A DNA stretch of 64,000 bases. Source: an uncultured Pseudomonadota bacterium (GTDB lineage: Bacteria > Myxococcota_A > UBA796 > SXON01). Below the pieces are notes generated by a model. It did not search any database. It was given only the letters and a program-made list of their open reading frames with translations, and was not told where the DNA came from. The translations under genes were made by a program, and so were the position numbers. This document shows, piece after piece, positions 7,772 through 16,324 of this stretch (positions within the stretch are counted from its first letter, which is position 1; every line of letters begins with the position of its first letter). Location of the stretch: contig CAIMSU010000070.1 of NCBI GenBank assembly GCA_903844155.1, forward strand, positions 17,406 through 81,405, given 5' to 3'.

Positions 7772-10174
7772 CTACTTGGAGGACGTGGAGACGCTGGCGG
7801 CCGTCGACCCCGTGATCGGAACGATGTGCGGGGTGATGAACACCAGCATCTCGTTCTGCGAGCTTGACTTCAGCGAGTTCTTGAAGAGGTACCCGATGAT
7901 CGGGATGCTTCCGAGACCAGGAACCCGGCCTCCGGACTGCGACTCGGAGGTCGCGTACACGCCGCCAAGAACGGCCGTGTCCCCGTCCGCCACGAGGACC
8001 CGCGTGGTGATCTCCTTCGTGGAGATCGCGGGCTGCCCCTGGACCGCCTGCGAGAAGTCAGCGCGGTTGTTCGTAAGCGCGATCTCAAGCGAAACGGTGT
8101 TGTCCGAGGTGATGTGCGGCGTGACCTTCAACTCCAACGCGGCCGTGAGGAACTGAACGGACGTGCCGTTCTGGCTGGTGGACAGGTAGGGAATGCGCGC
8201 GCCCTGGGTCACCGTCGCCGCCTCGTTGTCGAGGGCCGTCACGGACGGGCTGGAAACGATCTTGCCCCAGCCTTCGGTTTGCGCGGCGGTGAGGCGGGCG
8301 TCGATGTTCAAGAGCCCCGGGATCGACCCGAGGGCCAGATTCACGCCGCTGGTGGCCGCGGTCGCGCCGAGGTCCATCAACAAGCTGTCGCTCGCGGCGG
8401 ACGTGTAGAAGTGGGTCCCGCCGGTGGTCGTCTTGCCGATAGCGCCATCCGCCCCGATGGAGTTCGGGAAGAAGGCCCCGGTGGGGTACCCCGTGCTCGC
8501 GGACGCATTCACGTCCGACCCCCACTGGATTCCGAGGGAGCGGGTGAACTGCGAGGTTGCCTCGACGAAACGGGACTCGATGCGCACTTCGCGCGCCGGA
8601 GAGTCCAGCTTGCGGATGAGCGCGCGTGCCTGCGCCACATTGCTCGGCAAATCCTGGATGATGAGCTGGTTGCCGCGGGTATCCGTCTCCACGGAGCCGC
8701 GGTCACTGAGCACGGAGGACACCTGGTCCTTGACCTCGTCCGCCTTCGCGTAGTTCAGCGGCGCAACGTAGACCTGCAGCTCTTCGAGGGCGTGCTGCGC
8801 CTTCTCCGCCTCGAGCTGGTCCTGCTGCTCGGACTTGATGGTCTCGATGGAGGCCACGCGGATGACGTGCCCCATGCGCTGTGCCGCCAGGCCCTTGGCC
8901 TGCAGCACCGCAGAGAGCGCCTCGTCCCACGGCACGTCCTTCAGCCGCACCGTGACGGTGCCCTTCACCTCATCCGACGCGACGATGTTCACGTCCGCGA
9001 ACTCGGCGATGAACCGGAAGACCGCGTGGATGTCCGCGTTCTGCAGGTCGATGCTCATGCGGCGACCGACGAATTTCGTGGACGAGTCCCCGACCGAGCT
9101 GGCGAATGACAGGTCCGAGGAGCCACCGGTGCCGTTGGCGAGCGTCGACTGCGCGTCGATCTGGTTGCCCTTGCCGCCGATCAACAGCTCACCGCCGCTG
9201 GAGTTGGAGAGCCCTTGCCCGCCGTTCGTGGCGGGGGTCGACGGCGCAACGTCGGAACCCTTGTCCACCGCGGCATCCCGCGCGTCCATCTGGTCCTTGG
9301 GGATCTGGATGGAGAGCACCTCCAGCCCGCCTTCCTTCGCGACGGAGTACTCTGCACCCTCGCGCAGCCGAACCGCAATGCGAACGCCGGACTTCGTCGT
9401 GTAGGCCTTGACGGAGTCGACCGCGCTGTAGAAGAACTGGCTGTTCAACTCGCGCTTGAGGCTCGCGGGCATCGAGGCGCCGGCAAGGTCGACCGTGATG
9501 AGGTTCTTCTCGGGCTGGGTGATGACCGGCTCCACGTCCTTCGCGCCGATCAGCACGCGGCTGACGCGGTCCTTCTGCTGGAAGTCGAGGGTTGCCAGGG
9601 TCGCGCCGGCGGGGAGGGCGGCAGGGCCGGAGAGCTTGAGGGCCTCCCCCGAGCCGGACGACGTCTCCACCGGCGCGGGGGCGACGGTCGCAGCCGGAGC
9701 GGTTGGAGCGGCGCTGAGGGCGGCAGCAAGCGGATCAGCGGCCTCGCCGGCCTTCAGGGTGAGGATGATCGCCCCCCCGTCGGACTTCACGTCCCAGGTC
9801 GCAGCCTTCTCCAGGTACAACGTCAGCCGGACGTTGTCGGAGCCGTCGTTGAAGGCGGAGAACTCCGACTTCGTGACGATCCCGCCGGCAGGCGCAGTGC
9901 TGCCTTCGGCGAGCTTGGCCCCGGCGATGTCGATCACGAGCCGCTCGGGATTGGTCTCCCGGAATGGGCTGACGGTGGGCGACGAACCCGTGGCCGTGAC
10001 CGCGATGCGGACCACGGTCAGGTCCGCAGCGGTGCCGATCACCGCGCTTGACACGGTGACAGGATCGGCCGCGTACGCCGGGCGCGCGAGGGCGGTCCCC
10101 AGCGCGAGCGCCAACACGAGCCCTCGGACGAGGCTTGAGCTGGTGAGGGGATTCCGAGGGGCATGGAACTGCAT
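7772..10174 (-). CDS. pilQ: PilQ, type IV pilus outer-membrane secretin
   Basis: PilQ forms the multimeric outer-membrane pore through which type IV pili pass. The ~800-residue protein has a signal peptide ending ARPAYA, two AMIN domains (about 27-125 and 185-290; these bind peptidoglycan or localise the pore), a Ser/Gly/Asn-rich linker, an STN-like N0 domain (about 365-430), an N1/secretin-N domain (about 450-530) and the C-terminal secretin barrel (about 590-785, with VPGLGSIPIIGYLFK and the terminal LVFITPHI). I chose ATG 10174 because GGAG lies 5 nt upstream and a standard signal peptide results; GTG 10198 or ATG 10195, touching the pilP stop, remain possible. Confidence 0.95.
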   Translation of the reverse strand: MQFHAPRNPLTSSSLVRGLVLALALGTALARPAYAADPVTVSSAVIGTAADLTVVRIAVTATGSSPTVSPFRETNPERLVIDIAGAKLAEGSTAPAGGIVTKSEFSAFNDGSDNVRLTLYLEKAATWDVKSDGGAIILTLKAGEAADPLAAALSAAPTAPAATVAPAPVETSSGSGEALKLSGPAALPAGATLATLDFQQKDRVSRVLIGAKDVEPVITQPEKNLITVDLAGASMPASLKRELNSQFFYSAVDSVKAYTTKSGVRIAVRLREGAEYSVAKEGGLEVLSIQIPKDQMDARDAAVDKGSDVAPSTPATNGGQGLSNSSGGELLIGGKGNQIDAQSTLANGTGGSSDLSFASSVGDSSTKFVGRRMSIDLQNADIHAVFRFIAEFADVNIVASDEVKGTVTVRLKDVPWDEALSAVLQAKGLAAQRMGHVIRVASIETIKSEQQDQLEAEKAQHALEELQVYVAPLNYAKADEVKDQVSSVLSDRGSVETDTRGNQLIIQDLPSNVAQARALIRKLDSPAREVRIESRFVEATSQFTRSLGIQWGSDVNASASTGYPTGAFFPNSIGADGAIGKTTTGGTHFYTSAASDSLLMDLGATAATSGVNLALGSIPGLLNIDARLTAAQTEGWGKIVSSPSVTALDNEAATVTQGARIPYLSTSQNGTSVQFLTAALELKVTPHITSDNTVSLEIALTNNRADFSQAVQGQPAISTKEITTRVLVADGDTAVLGGVYATSESQSGGRVPGLGSIPIIGYLFKNSLKSSSQNEMLVFITPHIVPITGSTAASVSTSSK

Positions 10175-10194
10175 GGAGACTCCGCGTTCTGACA

Positions 10195-10716
10195 TCACTT
10201 CTTGGTGTCCTTGCCGGGGAAATGGACAGTGACCGGGTTGACGACGAGCTCGCCGTCGATGGTCTGGTACTCTTCGGTGACAACCACCGCCTCATCCGAG
10301 ATGGAAGTGACCTTCCCCCAGTTCCGGCCGACGTAGGTGCCGACCTGAATGCAATGGCCGGTGCCCTCGGGGTCGATGAGCAGGGCCCGGGGAACGTTCG
10401 TGGCCCAGATCACGCCTGAGAGCACGAACTTGTCGACATCGTAGCGCTGCAGGGGCGGCGTGTTCGGGTCGATCGGGGCTCCGACCCCCTTGTCCTTCCC
10501 GGTGTCGTAGAACGGCTTGAAGGGATCGCGCTTGCCGGCGGGATTGTAGAAGTATTCGTCCACCGCCGGTCCGGCAGCGACGTCCTCGGCAACGTCCGCC
10601 TTCTTGGCAGCGGGGGCCGCGACAGGCGCGTTGCCCGTCGGAATCGGGTCGCCGCAGCCCGCGGTGGCGCCCATGACACCGAGCGCAAGGAGGAAGATCG
10701 TGACGTGCTTATTCAC
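10195..10716 (-). CDS. pilP: PilP, type IV pilus inner-membrane lipoprotein
   Basis: PilP links the PilN/PilO inner-membrane subcomplex to the N0 domain of PilQ. The 173-residue protein has a lipoprotein signal ending ATAGC, a flexible Ala/Pro linker, then FYNPAGKRDPFKPF and the folded part (PPLQRYDVDKFVLSGVIW...GTYVGRNWGKV) typical of PilP. GTG 10716 lies inside the last codons of pilO (8-nt overlap), preceded by GGGAGG. Position between pilO and pilQ is the canonical gene order. Confidence 0.93.
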   Translation of the reverse strand: MNKHVTIFLLALGVMGATAGCGDPIPTGNAPVAAPAAKKADVAEDVAAGPAVDEYFYNPAGKRDPFKPFYDTGKDKGVGAPIDPNTPPLQRYDVDKFVLSGVIWATNVPRALLIDPEGTGHCIQVGTYVGRNWGKVTSISDEAVVVTEEYQTIDGELVVNPVTVHFPGKDTKK

Positions 10717-11353
10717 CTTTGCCTCCCGCCGGGGCCTTGCCGCCCTTCTTGTCCTTCGCATGCGCGAGGTTCGCGGCGATCTCGTCGTCGCTCAGGAACC
10801 GGTAGGTCACCACCTTGCCACTGACCGTCAGGCTGACCTCCTCACCGCTCTGCTGCGGCGACCCCATGTCCACGTCCGTGACCGAGACGATTCGGCTCAT
10901 CTTGCTCACGCGGTCGAAGAAGATGCCGACCTCGTGGTAGCCGCCATCCATCACGATCTCCACGGGGACCTCCGCGTAGTAGTCGTGCATCACTTCGGGC
11001 AGGGGTTGGAACTTCCGAACGTCCAGACCGCTCTTGCGCGCCAGGCCGTCGATCTCGCTCAGCAGGCCAGGGATCTCCCGGTCGTTGGGCAGCTCCTTGA
11101 GCGCCTGCTTGAGCTTCGCCGCGAGGTCTTCAAGCCGCGCCTCAAAGGCGGGCCGGTTTGACGCCCGGGCCCGCACCGCATCCCGCTTGGTGGTCAGATC
11201 CTTCTTCTTGGCGTTCGCCACGTCGATACCCTCGAACGTGGGCGCGATGAGCGAGAAGTAGACGGCGACGAGGATGATGATGTAGCCGAGTGCCGCCACG
11301 AGCCAGCGCTGCGAGCGCGGGAGCCGTTGGAACTGGTCGATGAACCGATTCAC
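10709..11353 (-). CDS. pilO: PilO, type IV pilus alignment subcomplex protein
   Basis: PilO pairs with PilN in the inner membrane. The 214-residue protein has a short cytoplasmic N-terminus, one membrane segment (about 18-38, WLVAALGYIIILVAVYFSLI), a coiled coil (about 45-95) and a periplasmic ferredoxin-like domain (about 100-195). A Lys/Gly tail ends the protein. GTG 11353 overlaps the pilN stop by 4 nt, and the gene overlaps pilP by 8 nt, so the operon is tightly coupled. Confidence 0.93.
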   Translation of the reverse strand: MNRFIDQFQRLPRSQRWLVAALGYIIILVAVYFSLIAPTFEGIDVANAKKKDLTTKRDAVRARASNRPAFEARLEDLAAKLKQALKELPNDREIPGLLSEIDGLARKSGLDVRKFQPLPEVMHDYYAEVPVEIVMDGGYHEVGIFFDRVSKMSRIVSVTDVDMGSPQQSGEEVSLTVSGKVVTYRFLSDDEIAANLAHAKDKKGGKAPAGGKGE

Positions 11354-12186
11354 GTGCCACCTCCAGCGGGGGCGGCCGGCGGCGCTGCCGCGGGCGCGGG
11401 GAGAAGGTCAGGGGCGGGCGGAGAGGCCGGAGCCGGAGCGGGTGCGGCCGCCGGGGCTGCGGCTGGGGCGGCAGGCGGGGTGCCCGTGGCGGGTGCCGCA
11501 GGCGCTGCGGGGGCGTCAGCCGGCTTTGCACCGGGCGCGGCCGGCGACTCGAGAGGAGCGCCAGTGGCCGCAGGACTCGCGCCGGCGGGTGCGGTGGTAG
11601 CGGGTGCGGCGGTTGCCTTCCCGTTCGCGTCGACCTTGACCGAGGTGACCCGCGCCGTGATCTCGAATTTCTTGAGCGTCGTCGACGAATTCTTGTCCGG
11701 GGTCACCGCTTCGATGTTCTTCAGGAACACCTGCTCGAAGTAGGGCGAGGCGTCGAGCGCCCGCAAGTACTCGGAGATCATCGTGTTGGTCGCCGCGATG
11801 CCCTGAATCGTCAGGCTGTCGCCCTTCTGCGTCATCCGCGTGAGCGTCAGCTTCTCGGGCGCGGCCGTGGACATGTCGTCCAGCATGTGAACGGGGCCGG
11901 CCTTCTTGCCGCGCAGGTCGTCGATGACGTCGAGCTTGCGCTGGAGGTCCTTCTCGAACTTCTCCATCTCGTCGACGCGCTTGGCGTCGGCGGACAGCTT
12001 GTCGATCTCGTTCTGCAGCGCGGTGTTGTCCGCCTCCACGTGCGAGAGCTGGAGCTGGGTCGCCCCCCAGATGGCGAGCCCCGCGAACAGGGCCAGGGCA
12101 GCCCCGGCGGCAGCCAGAAACGCTTCACGGCGTACCGCTTCCTGCTTCTTGGACGTCCGTACCGGTAGAAGGTTGATCCGAATCAT
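11350..12186 (-). CDS. pilN: PilN, type IV pilus alignment subcomplex protein
   Basis: PilN carries the N-terminal motif MIRINLLP, the segment that inserts into the groove of cytoplasmic PilM. It is followed by one transmembrane helix (about 24-45), a coiled coil (about 50-95) and a periplasmic domain to about residue 190. Unusually, the last ~85 residues are a Pro/Ala-rich tail absent from well-studied PilN proteins, giving 278 aa against about 190-220. The tail could reach into the periplasm; its role is unknown. ATGA overlap with pilM. Confidence 0.93.
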   Translation of the reverse strand: MIRINLLPVRTSKKQEAVRREAFLAAAGAALALFAGLAIWGATQLQLSHVEADNTALQNEIDKLSADAKRVDEMEKFEKDLQRKLDVIDDLRGKKAGPVHMLDDMSTAAPEKLTLTRMTQKGDSLTIQGIAATNTMISEYLRALDASPYFEQVFLKNIEAVTPDKNSSTTLKKFEITARVTSVKVDANGKATAAPATTAPAGASPAATGAPLESPAAPGAKPADAPAAPAAPATGTPPAAPAAAPAAAPAPAPASPPAPDLLPAPAAAPPAAPAGGGT

Positions 12187-13253
12187 TTGTCTTCCGCCCT
12201 CCGCAACCCCAGACCGACGGCGATGGCAGCCTGAGGCGCCATGTTCTGGAGGAAGTTCGGGTTGATGGCGCGTTCATCAACCTGGATCTTGCGGAACGGG
12301 TCCGCAATCTCAACCGCACACCCGCAGCGCGCTTCGAGGCTGGGCTTGAGCCCAGGCGTCACACACGCGCCGCCCGTCAACACGACCCGCCCGAGCGCTC
12401 CGCCACCGGCGGTCGAGAGGTAGAAGTCGAGCGAACGATGGACTTCACCCGCGATGTTCTCGGAGACGTTTGCGAGCACGCGCTCGACCTCCTCGGGAAC
12501 GACCGCGCTGCGATCACGCTCGGCCCCGCCGACCTTGAAGGCTTCGGCCTCCTCAAAGGAGACGTTGAGCGAGCGCTGGATCTCCTCCGTGTAGTTGCGG
12601 CCGCCGATCTGCAGGTCGCGCGTGAAGGCGCTCACCCCGCGCCGCAGCACGTTGATGTTCACGGTGCTGGCCCCGACGTTCACGAGCGCGACGGGGTCCG
12701 CCGAAACCTCGTTGTTGAGCGTGTACATGTTCTCCATCGCGAAGGCCGCGACGTCCACGCAAACCGGCTTCAGCCCCGCCTCCAGCAACACGCTCTGGTA
12801 CTCGTTCACGAGCTCCTTGCGGGCTGCCACGAGCAGGACTTCCATCTGCCCGGCCTCGTCGGCCTGCCCCTGGAGGATGAACGCGTCGATGTACACGTCG
12901 TTCACGTCAAAGGGGATGTACTGCTCGGCCTCCCAGGTGATCGACTCGTCAAGCTCGTCCTGCGTCATCACCGGCAGGGAGATGCGCTTGATGATGACCG
13001 AGTTTCCGGAGACGCCGACCACGGCCTCCTTCGTCTTCACCTTGTTGCGGGCGACGAGGTCCCGGATGGTGCTGACGATGGCGGTGGTGTTCATGAACGC
13101 GCCGTCCACGATCGCCTCCGGGGGAAGCGGCGCAACACCGAAGTGCTTGAGCCGGTACTTCCCTGAGCGTTCCTGCTCCAGCTCAAGCAACTTGACGTGG
13201 CTGGAACCGATGTCGAGCGCGATGGCGTTCTTGGTGCGAGCGATGAGAGCCAA
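12183..13253 (-). CDS. pilM: PilM, actin-like cytoplasmic pilus assembly protein
   Basis: PilM is an FtsA/actin-fold ATP-binding protein that docks PilN to the inner face of the membrane. Visible landmarks are IALDIGSSHVKLLEL (phosphate 1 loop, near the N-terminus), EAEQYIPFDVNDVYIDAF (typical PilM), ALVNVGASTVNINV (phosphate 2) and VVLTGGACVTPGL (adenosine loop). I prefer TTG 13253, giving MALIARTKNAIALDIG, because AAGGA lies 7 nt upstream; the frame is open further upstream to a TTG at 13304. It is the first gene of pilMNOPQ-aroK-aroB. Confidence 0.94.
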   Translation of the reverse strand: MALIARTKNAIALDIGSSHVKLLELEQERSGKYRLKHFGVAPLPPEAIVDGAFMNTTAIVSTIRDLVARNKVKTKEAVVGVSGNSVIIKRISLPVMTQDELDESITWEAEQYIPFDVNDVYIDAFILQGQADEAGQMEVLLVAARKELVNEYQSVLLEAGLKPVCVDVAAFAMENMYTLNNEVSADPVALVNVGASTVNINVLRRGVSAFTRDLQIGGRNYTEEIQRSLNVSFEEAEAFKVGGAERDRSAVVPEEVERVLANVSENIAGEVHRSLDFYLSTAGGGALGRVVLTGGACVTPGLKPSLEARCGCAVEIADPFRKIQVDERAINPNFLQNMAPQAAIAVGLGLRRAEDK

Positions 13254-13294
13254 CGGGGAATCCTTCTTGCCGAGCAGGTGCAGCCCGGCACGCG

Positions 13295-13324
13295 GTTGTA
13301 CCAAGAACTATCCCCCCGAGTCAA
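13295..13324 (-). promoter_or_regulatory. Candidate promoter of the pilMNOPQ operon
   Basis: On the minus strand, TTGACT (13324-13319) and TACAAC (13300-13295) are separated by 18 nt. A start about 7 nt on would leave a leader of roughly 35 nt before the TTG start with its AAGGA. A sigma-54-like GG/GC pair here has 11 instead of 10 nt spacing, so I do not call it. Confidence 0.4.
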
Positions 13325-13354
13325 CGATTGTCGATCTGCGATACGAGAAGACCC

Positions 13355-16240
13355 ATGACGATGACCCCCGGAACCCGCCAGAGGAACCCGCGCGCAGGCC
13401 TGTCAGCGGGGCTGCAGTGGGCCGGCCTCGGCCTCTGGGTATCGGCATATATCGCGAGCTATACGTCGCTCTTCGGCTCGGGGCTGCTGGTCATGGGAGG
13501 CACCCTCGCGGCCCTGACGCTCGGCGCCGTACTTCTTCCCCAACCGCGACATCGCCGATTCGCCATGATCGGCCCGGTCCTTGGCGCGCTGGGCTGCCTC
13601 GGCGCGCAGTCCGTCCTCGCCGGCCTCCCCGCCGATCTGGTGCCCGCTGGCGCGTTCGGGCTCGCCGTCCTGGCCGCGTGGGGCGTGTCGCCGCTGTTGG
13701 CATGTCAATCGCTCGCCTTGAACCCCCTCTCTGGCTCGCTTCTGCTGGCAGGCACCTGTGCCGGCTACGAGCTCGGCGTGCTGCCCGCGCTCTTCAGCGC
13801 CATCGCCCTCGGCGGCTGTGGCGCGTGGCTGGCGGGCTCGGATGTAACGGCGGATTTTCGCACGTCGACGGACGGGATCGCGCATAAGGTAGCGCGCACC
13901 TTTGCTTTCCTCGCCGTGCTCATCGGGCTGGGCGCGGGATTGTCGGTGCTCCGAAGCCCGCTGACACCCGCGACTGCGGGCGCGCTGGCCGGTTTCGTGG
14001 GGGTCATCGCGGGTTTGTCCCTCCCCGGCTCGCGCGCCTGGGGGCGGGTGTGGATGGCGCTGGGCGCCAGCGGCGCCGCGGGAATCGCGTTCCTCGCCGG
14101 GGCGCTACCGCCCCGAATGGCGGCGCTCACGACATGGCTGGCGGCGCATTCGGCCGCCCTGACGCAAACGGATCGCCCCGCACTCCTGGTTCTGGCGGCC
14201 ACAGGCCTGGCCGCCGGCGCGATCCTCAACGGGATCCAGGCGCGCCCGCGCGAGCAGGCGTGGGCTGCCGTGGCGGCGGCTGGCCTCCTGCCCTTCGCCC
14301 TGCCGCTCCTGTCCACGGAGACCACTGAGCACGCCGCCTCCGCGCTCGTCAGCGTCGGCGCGGACTCCGGGATGCGCGAGCGGCTCGACGCTCAGCGTGC
14401 GCGACTGCCCGTGCAATTCGCCTCGTTCACCGCCGCGGGCCCCGCTCTGGTGCGTGGAAAGAAGGGGGAGCTGCTCGCCGAGCTGGACGGCTCGGTCGTC
14501 GATCCCGACAGCCGGGCCGCCCGTGGCGAGCGGTTTGCCGGAACGCTCGGCGCCTGCCTCACGGACGGGCGGTCGCAGGCGCGGGTGGCGGGCGACGACA
14601 TGGGGATCGCCGTAAAGGCGCTGTTGTCACAGGGTTTTCACGCGGTCGACACAGCAGTTCCCGACCCCGCTCGCATGCAGGTGTGGGCTGATCTGGCGCC
14701 CCTGGCGAAGGCCGCGTGGACCCACCCGGCCACGCGCATTCTCGGCCTACCAGCGCCATTCGTCGCGCAGGGGGGTGCGCCCGCAGACGTGGTCGTCAAC
14801 ATCCTGCGCAACGGCTGGACGGACGCGCGCCAGGCCCTCCCCTCACCCGCCGCCCTCTCCGCGACGCGACGCTCGCTGTTCCCCGGCGGCGTCTACGTCC
14901 TCTCCGTCTCGACCACCCGCATCGACGCAGACGCGTTCATCGGCCTCGCCAACGCCGTCAGCGCCGCCTTCCCGTCGGTCACGGTCTGGCTCCCGCCTGT
15001 CGGCGTCGACACGGCCATCTTCGTCGCCCGGCCCGAGGCGTCCCCGACCTTCGCCTGGTCCCGCCTCGCCTCCTGCATCGCAACCGACCGCGAAGAGCTG
15101 CGCCACGACGCGATCCGGAGCCCCAACGACCTCGCGGGGCTGCTGCTCGGCGATGGCACGATCATCCCAACCGGCGACCCGCCGTCCGGGCTGCGGATGC
15201 CCCAGCGGCTGGCGGTCGGCGACCCCAACCCGCTCGCCCGCCTGAACGCCACCAATTTCGACGCCGCCACCGCCTGGGCCGGGGCCGAGGCCGAGGCTCC
15301 CGACCTCCGGGCCCGGCACGAGTCACTCCTGCGCTTCCAGGACGCGATCGCCCAGGCTGCCGCAGGCGACATGCAGGCCGCGGTAAAGGCCGCTCGAACC
15401 CTGTCGACCGCTCCCGGCGGCGGCCGCAGCGTGGAGACGCTGGTGCGTGGCTACCTGGACCGGGCGCGGTCGCTCATCGAGCACGCCGGCAAGGAGGGCC
15501 CTTCGTCAAAAAGCTGGGGTCCCGCCGAGACGGCCCTCGCCAACGCCCGCCTGCTCTACCCCGACCTCGGGGAGGCCTGGTGCGTGGAGGGCCGAATGGA
15601 CGAGCTTCGCGGCCAGCTTCCGCGCGCCGAGGAGGCGTACACGACATGCGCCGAAAAAGACCCCGACTCGCTCGAAGCGCTGGACGGGCTGGCCCGAACG
15701 CGCGGGGAGAGCGGCAACCTGACGGGTGAGGAAGAGGCGCTACGCAACGCTGTGACCCGCCATCCCGAGTCGTGGCGGGACAAGCAGTCGCTTGCCACGC
15801 TTTACAAGGATCTGGGCCGATTCCCGGAGGCTGAGGCCCTGGCGCGCGAGGCCGTGGCCGACTCTGCCCGCGAGGCCTCCCCCCCCTGGCAGCCGCACCT
15901 CCTCCTCGCGGAGGTCTACGCGGCGACTGATCGGTACACTTTGGCGATCACCGAGGCGAACACGGCGCTCAGCGTCAAGCCCAACGCCGAGGCGCTGGCC
16001 ATCCGCGCCGGCGCCAAGCTGAACCTCAACCAGCCCGACCAGGCCGAACGCGACGCCCGGGACGCCCTCTCGCTCGATCCGGACAGCGTGGCCGCCCGAT
16101 TCGAGCTGGGGCACATCCAGGCCGTCAAGGGCGATTACGACGGCGCAACAGCCTCGTTCAAGGCGGTGCTGGCGCTGGACCCGAAGAACGAGGCCGCCAG
16201 GGCCAACCTGCAGAAGCTCGCGCAGATGGGGAAGGAGTAG
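13355..16240 (+). CDS. Polytopic membrane protein with degenerate spermidine-synthase-like domain and C-terminal TPRs
   Basis: The 961-residue protein has three parts. Residues about 15-320 contain some ten hydrophobic helices. Residues about 330-620 follow the layout of membrane-fused spermidine synthases (a strand-loop VSVGADSGMRE, later DVVVNILRNGW and FPGGVYVLSVS), but the SAM-binding glycine motif and the catalytic Asp pair are not recognisable, so enzymatic activity is doubtful. Residues about 690-955 form TPR repeats (ALDGLARTRGESGNLTGEEEAL, AEVYAATDRYTLAITEAN and FELGHIQAVKGDYDGATASF among them). Start ATG 13355, preceded by AGAAG; ATG 13361 is an alternative. It is divergent from pilM and converges on pilY1; a link to pilus biology is only positional. 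Confidence 0.65.
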   Translation: MTMTPGTRQRNPRAGLSAGLQWAGLGLWVSAYIASYTSLFGSGLLVMGGTLAALTLGAVLLPQPRHRRFAMIGPVLGALGCLGAQSVLAGLPADLVPAGAFGLAVLAAWGVSPLLACQSLALNPLSGSLLLAGTCAGYELGVLPALFSAIALGGCGAWLAGSDVTADFRTSTDGIAHKVARTFAFLAVLIGLGAGLSVLRSPLTPATAGALAGFVGVIAGLSLPGSRAWGRVWMALGASGAAGIAFLAGALPPRMAALTTWLAAHSAALTQTDRPALLVLAATGLAAGAILNGIQARPREQAWAAVAAAGLLPFALPLLSTETTEHAASALVSVGADSGMRERLDAQRARLPVQFASFTAAGPALVRGKKGELLAELDGSVVDPDSRAARGERFAGTLGACLTDGRSQARVAGDDMGIAVKALLSQGFHAVDTAVPDPARMQVWADLAPLAKAAWTHPATRILGLPAPFVAQGGAPADVVVNILRNGWTDARQALPSPAALSATRRSLFPGGVYVLSVSTTRIDADAFIGLANAVSAAFPSVTVWLPPVGVDTAIFVARPEASPTFAWSRLASCIATDREELRHDAIRSPNDLAGLLLGDGTIIPTGDPPSGLRMPQRLAVGDPNPLARLNATNFDAATAWAGAEAEAPDLRARHESLLRFQDAIAQAAAGDMQAAVKAARTLSTAPGGGRSVETLVRGYLDRARSLIEHAGKEGPSSKSWGPAETALANARLLYPDLGEAWCVEGRMDELRGQLPRAEEAYTTCAEKDPDSLEALDGLARTRGESGNLTGEEEALRNAVTRHPESWRDKQSLATLYKDLGRFPEAEALAREAVADSAREASPPWQPHLLLAEVYAATDRYTLAITEANTALSVKPNAEALAIRAGAKLNLNQPDQAERDARDALSLDPDSVAARFELGHIQAVKGDYDGATASFKAVLALDPKNEAARANLQKLAQMGKE

Positions 16241-16324
16241 GGACGCTGGAGGCCGGGATGCCCTCACCCGTCCTCCACCCTGACGCCTTCCTCCTGCAGC
16301 CTGACGCCTCCAGCCTTCCTCCCC
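16241..16324. repeat. CT-rich convergent spacer with inverted repeat and a repeat shared with 28526-28546
   Basis: The gap between two convergent genes holds a 9-bp inverted repeat (GCTGGAGGC 16245-16253 and GCCTCCAGC 16306-16314) and two copies of CCTGACGCCT. The 21-nt stretch 16297-16317 matches 28526-28546, in another convergent spacer, at 18 positions. It may act as a weak bidirectional terminator, but there is no U-tract. Confidence 0.5.

Noticed and set aside
13285..13304. Sigma-54 promoter (TGG...GC) upstream of pilM
   Set aside because: The GG and GC elements are 11 nt apart rather than 10; the sigma-70-type pair fits better.
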